The notes below the pieces were generated by a model that had not been told where the DNA came from, did no database searches, and worked only from the letters and a program-made list of their open reading frames with translations. Below are positions 56,416 to 61,927 of a stretch of DNA of 64,000 nt, piece by piece. The DNA comes from DATJMJ01 sp035503915. GTDB lineage: Bacteria; Actinomycetota; Acidimicrobiia; Acidimicrobiales; Palsa-688. The stretch is taken from positions 62,001-126,000 of the forward strand of contig DATJSU010000049.1 in the NCBI GenBank assembly GCA_035503915.1, read 5' to 3'. A program made the translations under genes and the position numbers. How positions within the stretch are numbered: position 1 is the stretch's first letter; each line of letters begins with the position of its first letter.

Positions 56416-56476
56416 CGGGAGCACACTTCCCTGGGCAAAACCAAGGGCCCGTTAGGAACAGGAGGGCAGGGCCGGT

Positions 56477-56641
56477 ATGGCCAAAAACGAACGACGCGTA
56501 AAGGTGACGCTGGCCTGTGACGTCTGCAAGCGGCGCAACTACATAACGACTAAAAACAAGCAGAACGACCGGGACCGTATAGAGATGCGCAAGTACTGCC
56601 GTTGGGACCAGCAGCACACGCTCCACAAGGAGACCAGGTAG
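56477..56641 (+). CDS. rpmG: Ribosomal protein L33
   Basis: 54 aa, too short to appear in usual ORF lists, found by reading 21 bases after a GGAGGG. The sequence MAKNERRVKVTLACDVCKRR continues RNYITTKNKQNDRDRIEMRKYC and ends RWDQQHTLHKETR, the L33 pattern of the large ribosomal subunit. The first zinc pair CDVC is kept. The second pair (CPRC in most relatives) is replaced by C-RW-D, leaving three of four ligands, possibly with Asp as the fourth. It follows tRNA-Met and is 3 bases before the sigma factor start. Confidence 0.95.
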   Translation: MAKNERRVKVTLACDVCKRRNYITTKNKQNDRDRIEMRKYCRWDQQHTLHKETR

Positions 56642-56644
56642 GCG

Positions 56645-57346
56645 TTGGCGCGCGGCGCCGCGACCGACGCGGTGTTAAAGGGCTTTGTGGACGCGGCCCG
56701 CAAGGGCGACCCCGAGGCGCCTGGCCAGCTGGTGCGGGCGACCTGGGAGGGCACGTACACCCTGGCCTATCGCCTCACGGGCAACGAGCAGGACGCCTTG
56801 GACGTGACTCAGGAGGCCTACCTCAGAGCGCTCAGAGGGTTGCCAAGGTTCCGGGGAGAGGCCCGTTTTTCCACCTGGTTGTACAGGGTGACGGCAAACT
56901 GCGCGAGCGACCACCTGGCCCGCAACCGCCGGAGCTCGCACGACCAGCTCGACCTCGAAGGCGTCAACTTCCCTGACGTCGCCGATCGCCGACCGGAGCA
57001 CGACCCCGAAGCCTTTGCCTCGGCTAGCGACGAGAGGGCGCTCCTCGCCCAGGCGCTTCTCCGGTTGCCGGCCAGGTTGAGGCAGGTGGTCGTGCTGCGA
57101 GACATCTATGACCTTTCGCACAAGGCGATCGCGGCCGAACTTGGCACCTCGGAAGCAGCGGCAAAGGTGCGGCTGCAGCGTGCCCGGAAGGCTCTCAGGG
57201 AGGACCTCGGGCGCCGGATGCCCGAGCTAGACATGCCCACTCAACGCTGGCGCCGCGTCCGGGCCGGCAAGGCTCGCTGTAAAGATGGAACCACGAGGGT
57301 GGCTGCCCCGGTTGTTGGTATGGATGACGATGCCGTGGCCAGCTGA
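56645..57346 (+). CDS. ECF-family RNA polymerase sigma factor
   Basis: Up to 233 aa from a TTG at 56645; GTG 56672 or GTG 56687 are alternatives. Region 2 reads LVRATWEGTYTLAYRLTGNEQDALDVTQEAYLRALRGL and FSTWLYRVTANCASDHLARNRR. Region 4 reads LPARLRQVVVLRDIYDLSHKAIAAELGTSEAAAKVRLQRARKALR. Both are complete, and the protein recruits core RNA polymerase to stress-type promoters. The next gene, overlapping by 23 bases, is its likely anti-sigma factor. The pair interrupts the usual rpmG-tRNA-Trp-secE order. Confidence 0.92.
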   Translation: MARGAATDAVLKGFVDAARKGDPEAPGQLVRATWEGTYTLAYRLTGNEQDALDVTQEAYLRALRGLPRFRGEARFSTWLYRVTANCASDHLARNRRSSHDQLDLEGVNFPDVADRRPEHDPEAFASASDERALLAQALLRLPARLRQVVVLRDIYDLSHKAIAAELGTSEAAAKVRLQRARKALREDLGRRMPELDMPTQRWRRVRAGKARCKDGTTRVAAPVVGMDDDAVAS

Positions 57347-57773
57347 GATCGCCCGCCTGCCGGCGAGGCACCTCCGGGCACTGGTCAGCTGCAATGCGGT
57401 ATCGGACGAGCTGCCTCTCGTCGTTGACGGCAGTCGCCGGCCGAGCCCTGCAATGGAGGAGCACCTGCGGACCTGCTTGCGCTGCCAGGCAGAGCTGGCT
57501 GGCTACCGCCGGTTGCTCCGGGCCCTCAAGAGCTTGAAGGAAGAACCCGTTGCGTTCCCGGCCCCGGCCCTGGTCGGGGAAGCGCTGAGGGTGGTACAGG
57601 AACACCTCGCTTCCTTCGGTGGCGCTGCGAGCGGCTCGTCTGCAGCGCGCAGCCGCTCGGGCGCCCACTGGTGGGTAGCAGGCTCCGTGGCTGCCGTCGG
57701 CGTCGTGGCGCTGCTGGCTGGTGCCAACGCGGCAAGGGTCAACCGCCAAAACCGCGCACTGGTTGCCCTCTAG
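57324..57773 (+). CDS. Anti-sigma factor (zinc-finger, single-pass membrane protein)
   Basis: 149 aa from the ATG at 57324; the frame continues to 57285 and ATG 57330 is also possible. The N-terminal cytoplasmic domain contains MEEHLRTCLRCQAELAGYRRLL, a ZAS-like His-x3-Cys-x2-Cys motif. One transmembrane helix follows (HWWVAGSVAAVGVVALLAGAN), with a very short outer tail. It should bind and inhibit the ECF sigma factor encoded just before it. The extracytoplasmic part is too small to be a sensor by itself, so the signal may be read inside the cell or by redox state of the zinc site. Confidence 0.82.
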   Translation: MTMPWPAEIARLPARHLRALVSCNAVSDELPLVVDGSRRPSPAMEEHLRTCLRCQAELAGYRRLLRALKSLKEEPVAFPAPALVGEALRVVQEHLASFGGAASGSSAARSRSGAHWWVAGSVAAVGVVALLAGANAARVNRQNRALVAL

Positions 57774-57959
57774 CAGCTCGGGCTCGAGGTCTGGCGGCTC
57801 GAGGGCCAACCCGCTCAGCACCCGAGCGGCGCGAGGTCTTGCGGTCTGCCCTAAGGCTCGGGGCAAACCTGTGCCGGGGCTAGGTAAAGTGGTGCCCGGT
57901 GCTAACCTCGACGCAGTCGGGGCCCGGTGGGGCCCAGTCCGCCGGAGGGTGAGCCCCTT

Positions 57960-58033
57960 AGGGCAGTAGCTCAATATGGCAGAGCACCGGTCTCCAAAAC
58001 CGGCGGTTGGGGGTTCAAGTCCCTCCTGCCCTG
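57960..58033 (+). tRNA. tRNA-Trp (CCA)
   Basis: AGGGCAG (57960-57966) pairs with CTGCCCT (58026-58032), discriminator G58033. The anticodon stem-loop CCGGT-CTCCAAA-ACCGG has CCA. T-arm GGGGG-TTCAAGT-CCCTC. 74 nt. It is 28 bases before secE, so it may be co-transcribed with it. The 186 bases before it hold no gene. Confidence 0.95.
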
Positions 58034-58061
58034 CTAAAGCCTCGCAACGGGAAGGTCAGAA

Positions 58062-58376
58062 GTGAGCATCAACGAGTACAACCGGCAGCAGAAGCGGCTC
58101 CTGCAGCGGCAGGGCACGTTGGACGCGGAGGGTATGCCGGCTGCGCGGCGCCCAGAGGACCGCCGCACTGTCGCCCCGCCCCAACAACGGTCTGGGTTCC
58201 ATCCTCGGCAATTCTTAGACGAGGTCGTCCTCGAGCTTCGCAAGGTCATGAAGCCCAAGCGGGCGGAGCTCGTCAACTACGCGACCGTGGTGTTCTTCAC
58301 GCTGGCGTTCGTGATGGCGCTCGTTTACGGGCTCGACTATGTGTACTCCCTGGCCTCCTCACAGCTCTTCAAGTAG
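58062..58376 (+). CDS. secE: Preprotein translocase subunit SecE
   Basis: 104 aa, GTG start. A basic, Gln-rich cytoplasmic N-terminus is followed by the conserved amphipathic segment RQFLDEVVLELRKVMKPKRAELVNY and one transmembrane helix (ATVVFFTLAFVMALVYGLDYVYSL). It stabilises SecY in the export channel. It is the single-helix form usual in actinobacteria. Only 36 bases separate it from nusG. Confidence 0.95.
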   Translation: MSINEYNRQQKRLLQRQGTLDAEGMPAARRPEDRRTVAPPQQRSGFHPRQFLDEVVLELRKVMKPKRAELVNYATVVFFTLAFVMALVYGLDYVYSLASSQLFK

Positions 58377-58412
58377 GCACCAGGACCGATAGCTAAGCAG
58401 CGAGAAACACCC

Positions 58413-59123
58413 ATGGCAGACAACAAGGAACCAGTTCCCACGGAAAGCACGGTCTCGACCGGGAGCGGCCGCGGCGCCTCGCGCCGGCGTGCCAGCAACA
58501 ACGGTTGGGACGAGGGCGCTCAGCCGCCCGAAGCCGAGGGCGGGGCCGTAGCGGTAGAAGAGCAGCCCGAGAGCCCTTACGACCGGCCCGGGCGCTGGTA
58601 CGTAGTGCACACCTACGCCGGCTACGAGAACAAGGTCAAGTCCAACCTCGAGAGCCGTATCTCCTCTATGAACATGGAGGACCGCATTTTCGAGGTGGTC
58701 ATCCCGCTCGAGGACGTGGTCGAGCTCAAGAACGGCAAGCGCCAAGTGGTGTCCCGCAAGGTGTTCCCCGGCTACCTGATGGTGCGCATGGACCTGGATG
58801 ACGACTCCTGGTACGTCGTGCGCAACACGCCGGGCGTGACCGGCTTCGTCGGTCTCGGTGCTCGCCCGACCCCCCTATCGCGGCGTGAGGTCGAAAACAT
58901 CCTCGTCACAAAGAACGAAGGCGCTGGCGCCCCAAAGAAGACGCGCCCGAGGCTCGATTACGAGGTAGGCGAGTCCGTGAGGGTACGCGAAGGGCCGTTC
59001 GCCGACTTCAGCGGCACCATTGCCGAGATCAACGAGGACCAGCTCAAGCTCAAGGTGCTTGTCAACATCTTCGGCCGTGAGACACCAGTAGAGTTCGAGT
59101 TTGCCCAAGTAGCCAAGCTTTAG
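58413..59123 (+). CDS. nusG: Transcription termination/antitermination factor NusG
   Basis: 236 aa. The first 65 residues are an acidic, disordered extension common in actinobacteria. The NGN domain follows (RWYVVHTYAGYENKVKSNLE, VVSRKVFPGYLMVRMDLDDDSWYVVRNTPGVTGFVG). The C-terminal KOW domain reads VGESVRVREGPFADFSGTIAEINEDQLKLKVLVNIFGRETPVE. It links RNA polymerase with Rho and with the ribosome (S10). Confidence 0.97.
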   Translation: MADNKEPVPTESTVSTGSGRGASRRRASNNGWDEGAQPPEAEGGAVAVEEQPESPYDRPGRWYVVHTYAGYENKVKSNLESRISSMNMEDRIFEVVIPLEDVVELKNGKRQVVSRKVFPGYLMVRMDLDDDSWYVVRNTPGVTGFVGLGARPTPLSRREVENILVTKNEGAGAPKKTRPRLDYEVGESVRVREGPFADFSGTIAEINEDQLKLKVLVNIFGRETPVEFEFAQVAKL

Positions 59124-59205
59124 GGGGCGCGCCCAAAGGGCGGCTGAGCGGCCTGGCCCGCTGGCCACCCAGCAGCACGCCCTAACCAGAGGAGCACGAT
59201 CGATC

Positions 59206-59631
59206 ATGGCCAAGCGCCAAGTCACCGCCATCGTCCGTATCCAATTGCCCGCCGGCAAGGCGACGCCGGCACCCCCTGTTGGCACGGCCCTGGGGCCCCA
59301 TGGCATACAGACAATGGAGTTTGTCCGCCAGTACAACGCGGCGACCGAGGACAAGGTGGGCCAAGTCATCCCCGTTGAGGTGACGATTTTCTCCGACCGG
59401 AGCTTCAGCTTCGTGCTGAAGACGCCCCCCACTGCGGTATTGGTCCGCCAAGAGCTCGGGATCGCCAAGGGAGCGAAGACGACGGGCCGCGAGGTGGTCG
59501 GTACGCTGAGCGACGCGCAGCTGACCAGGATCGCCGAGATCAAGATGCCTGACCTCAACGCTTACGACATAGAGGCGGCCAAGGCCCAGGTGGCGGGCAC
59601 TGCCCGTTCGATGGGCGTGAAGGTCGGCTAA
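59206..59631 (+). CDS. rplK: Ribosomal protein L11
   Basis: 141 aa, with GAGGAGC upstream of the ATG. MAKRQVTAIVRIQLPAGKATPAPPVGTALGPHGI is the N-terminal domain, and the rRNA-binding C-terminus contains IAKGAKTTGREVVGTLSDAQLTRIAEIKMPDLNA. It belongs to the GTPase-associated centre and is the site of thiostrepton action. It lies 82 bases after nusG, followed by rplA. Confidence 0.98.
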   Translation: MAKRQVTAIVRIQLPAGKATPAPPVGTALGPHGIQTMEFVRQYNAATEDKVGQVIPVEVTIFSDRSFSFVLKTPPTAVLVRQELGIAKGAKTTGREVVGTLSDAQLTRIAEIKMPDLNAYDIEAAKAQVAGTARSMGVKVG

Positions 59632-59706
59632 CCGAGCAACCCAACCGAGCCAGGCGGGGAGCACCTCACCTCGCCGGCGTTAGGCACTCAGAGAGGGAGG
59701 CACAAC

Positions 59707-60450
59707 ATGCCGCAAAGAGGCAAGAAGTACGTCGACACTGCCAAGAAGCTCGGGGAGCCCCGCTTGTACGGGCCAATGGAGGCGGTCGACTTGGTCAAGA
59801 GCCTGTCGCACGCGAAGTTCGACGAAAGTGTCGAGCTCGCGGTGCGCTTGGGCATCGACCCGAGGAAGGCGGACCAGGCCTTGCGCGGCACGGTCTCGTT
59901 GCCAGCGGGGACGGGCAAGAGCATCCGGGTCGCTGTGTTCGCCGCCGGTGAAGCCGCCGACGCCGCCCGGGAAGCTGGGGCGGACGTCGTTGGCTCCGAC
60001 GACCTGGTGGCGCGTGTCGACGGCGGGTTCATGGACTTTGATGTCGCGATCGCGACGCCGGACATGATGGGCCAGGTCGGGCGGCTCGGGCGAAAGCTGG
60101 GGCCAAGGGGCCTCATGCCCAACCCGAAGACCGGGACGGTGACAGCCGACGTCGGCCGGGCCGTCTCCGACTTCAAGGGCGGCCGCGTCGAGTACCGCGC
60201 AGACGCCCGCAGCCGCGGCGTGGTACAGGTCCCGATCGGCAAGGTGAGCTTTAGCCGCGAGCAGCTGATGACGAATTTCCGGGCGGTCCTCGACGAGCTC
60301 CAACGGGTCAAGCCTGCCGCAGCTAAGGGGCGTTACGTGCGTTCGGTTGCGATGTCGTCGACGATGGGCCCCGGGATTGACATCGACCCCGGCCGGCTCC
60401 GGGTGACCGAGGAGGATCTCGCGGCGACCGGAGCACCCTCGGGCGCCTAG
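59707..60450 (+). CDS. rplA: Ribosomal protein L1
   Basis: 247 aa, ribosome site GGGAGG. MPQRGKKYVDTAKKLGEPRLY leads into the conserved LGIDPRKADQALRGTVSLPAGTGKSIRVAVFA, DMMGQVGRLGRKLGPRGLMPNPKTGTVT and VEYRADARSRGVVQVPIGKVSF. It forms the L1 stalk and, in many bacteria, represses its own operon by binding the rplK-rplA mRNA leader. The last codons run to TAG at 60450, followed by the rplJ leader region. Confidence 0.98.
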   Translation: MPQRGKKYVDTAKKLGEPRLYGPMEAVDLVKSLSHAKFDESVELAVRLGIDPRKADQALRGTVSLPAGTGKSIRVAVFAAGEAADAAREAGADVVGSDDLVARVDGGFMDFDVAIATPDMMGQVGRLGRKLGPRGLMPNPKTGTVTADVGRAVSDFKGGRVEYRADARSRGVVQVPIGKVSFSREQLMTNFRAVLDELQRVKPAAAKGRYVRSVAMSSTMGPGIDIDPGRLRVTEEDLAATGAPSGA

Positions 60451-60677
60451 TGCGCTCACGGAGCTGTTAGCAGGGCTGGTAACATATTTGCGCTCGCCGA
60501 GGCCCTCGACCGCAGGTCCTCGCCTTGCAAGACATAACGCCGTAGAAATCAGGTGCGCCCAGTGGCGCCCAAGTGGGTACTGGTACCCGGCCCGACGAGG
60601 CGAGCTGGCACTCCATGCTTTGGCGTGCGCGCTCGCGTGCAACGCCAAATAGTAACGAAGCAAAAGGAGTGGCAGAG
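60451..60677 (+). ncRNA. rplJ leader with strong hairpins (candidate L10 autoregulatory leader)
   Basis: The 227-base leader contains several hairpins: GCGCC-CAGT-GGCGC (60555-60568), GGGTAC-TG-GTACCC (60575-60588), and a long stem TTTGGCG-TGCGCG / CGTGCA-CGCCAAA (60619-60649), with loop CTCG, one G-T pair and one bulged A. The last ends 28 bases before the rplJ ATG, next to the AAAGGAG ribosome site. Position and structure fit the known L10(L12) feedback leader, but I could not confirm the kink-turn binding site by eye. Confidence 0.5.
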
Positions 60678-61217
60678 ATGGACAACCCCAGGCGGGAAAA
60701 GGTGGCAGTCGTCGACGAGGTCCGCACGCGCCTTGACCGCTCGGACGCCGTCATCGTCACCGAGTACCGAGGCCTCAAGGTCAAAGACCTTGCCAACCTT
60801 CGCCGGACGATCGCGCCCCTTGGCGGGGAGTACAGGATCTACAAGAACACCCTTGCCCGGATCGCGGTCGGGGAGGGTGAACGCGAGAGCTTCAAGGAGC
60901 TGCTGAGCGGGCCGGCGGGCCTTGCTTTCGTGCAGGGCGACGCGGTAGCGGTTGCCAGGACGCTTCGCGACTTCGCACGCGCCAACCCCCTTTTGGTCAT
61001 CAAGGGAGGGCTCCTCGGCACGTCAGTGCTTAGCCCAGCTCAGGCTACCGCGCTGGCGGACCTCCCCTCTCGAGAGCAACTGCTTGCGCGGCTGGCGGGC
61101 GCTTTCGCGGCGCCCATGCAGTCGATGGCAGGCCTGCTCGCAGCCCTGCCTCGCAACTTTGCGTACGGCCTCGCGGCGCTCAAGGAGAAGCGCTCAGCCG
61201 ACGCCCCCAACGCCTGA
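60678..61217 (+). CDS. rplJ: Ribosomal protein L10
   Basis: 179 aa from the ATG at 60678, preceded by AAAGGAG; a longer frame from 60573 lies within the leader and is rejected. NPRREKVAVVDEVRTRLDRSDAVIVTEYRGLKVKDL is the rRNA-binding N-terminal domain. The central part reads GEYRIYKNTLARIAV and the C-terminal helix, which carries the L12 dimers, reads REQLLARLAGAFAAPMQSMAGLLAALPRNFAYGLAALKEK. It is translated from the leader described above. Confidence 0.97.
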   Translation: MDNPRREKVAVVDEVRTRLDRSDAVIVTEYRGLKVKDLANLRRTIAPLGGEYRIYKNTLARIAVGEGERESFKELLSGPAGLAFVQGDAVAVARTLRDFARANPLLVIKGGLLGTSVLSPAQATALADLPSREQLLARLAGAFAAPMQSMAGLLAALPRNFAYGLAALKEKRSADAPNA

Positions 61218-61305
61218 CAACCAGCCAAGAGCCCAGCCCGCCCCAACACCCTAAGGCCACTCCGAGACAACTGAAGAACAAACCACTGAGGAGCAAAGGA
61301 ACACA

Positions 61306-61704
61306 ATGCCCACGAAACTGTCCCAGGAAGACATCCTCGAAGCTATTTCCAGTATGACGGTGCTCGAGCTCTCCGAGCTGCTCAAGTCGTTCGAGGAACG
61401 CTTCGGCGTCACGGCCGCAGCGCCCGTCGCCGTAGCTGCGGTCGGTGGTGGCGGCGCGGCCGCGCCCGCGGAAGCACCGGCCGAGGAAGAGCAGGACGAG
61501 TTCGATGTCGTCCTCACCGCTGCCGGCGACAAGAAGATCCAGGTCATCAAAGAGGTCCGCACGCTCACCAACCTGGGCCTGAAGGAGGCCAAGGACCTGG
61601 TCGACGGCGCCCCGAAGACCGTGCTCGAAAAGGTCAGCAAGGAGGACGCTGAAAAGGCAAAGGCCCAGCTCGAAGCCGCTGGGGCCACTGTCGAACTGAA
61701 GTAA
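61306..61704 (+). CDS. rplL: Ribosomal protein L7/L12
   Basis: 132 aa, ribosome site GAGGAGC. The dimerisation domain (SQEDILEAISSMTVLELSELLKSFEERFGVTA) is followed by an Ala/Pro/Glu hinge and the factor-binding domain EFDVVLTAAGDKKIQVIKEVRTLTNLGLKEAKDLVDGAPKTVLEKVSKEDAEKAKAQLEAAGATVELK. It recruits elongation factors to the ribosome. All conserved helices are present. Confidence 0.98.
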   Translation: MPTKLSQEDILEAISSMTVLELSELLKSFEERFGVTAAAPVAVAAVGGGGAAAPAEAPAEEEQDEFDVVLTAAGDKKIQVIKEVRTLTNLGLKEAKDLVDGAPKTVLEKVSKEDAEKAKAQLEAAGATVELK

Positions 61705-61740
61705 AGGCCGTCCAAGTCGCTCGCTGGTGGCCGTTAAAGC

Positions 61741-61769
61741 TTGACCTGGCCGCAAACCTCGCTTACCCT
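61741..61769 (+). promoter_or_regulatory. Candidate promoter P1 in the rplL-rpoB gap
   Basis: TTGACC (61741-61746), a 17-base spacer, then TACCCT (61764-61769), matching the TTGACA / TAxxxT pattern of housekeeping actinobacterial promoters. It lies 37 bases after the rplL stop. Confidence 0.5.
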
Positions 61770-61802
61770 GTCATATGGGTGCGAGTGCCGAGCGCCTTTT
61801 GC

Positions 61803-61832
61803 TTGCCGCGTCCTCGGATAGCGCTGTATACT
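61803..61832 (+). promoter_or_regulatory. Candidate promoter P2 in the rplL-rpoB gap
   Basis: TTGCCG (61803-61808), an 18-base spacer, then TATACT (61827-61832), about 95 bases before rpoB. The -10 box is one base from consensus. Together with P1 it would let rpoB be transcribed apart from the ribosomal proteins. Confidence 0.55.
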
Positions 61833-61927
61833 GTTCAGTTGCCGTGCCCTCTCTGCCCGCGTCTAGGAACACTTGGGCAGCGCTCTGGCGCGCAGCTGTG
61901 GCCACCGCATCTCCCAAGGAGTAGTCC

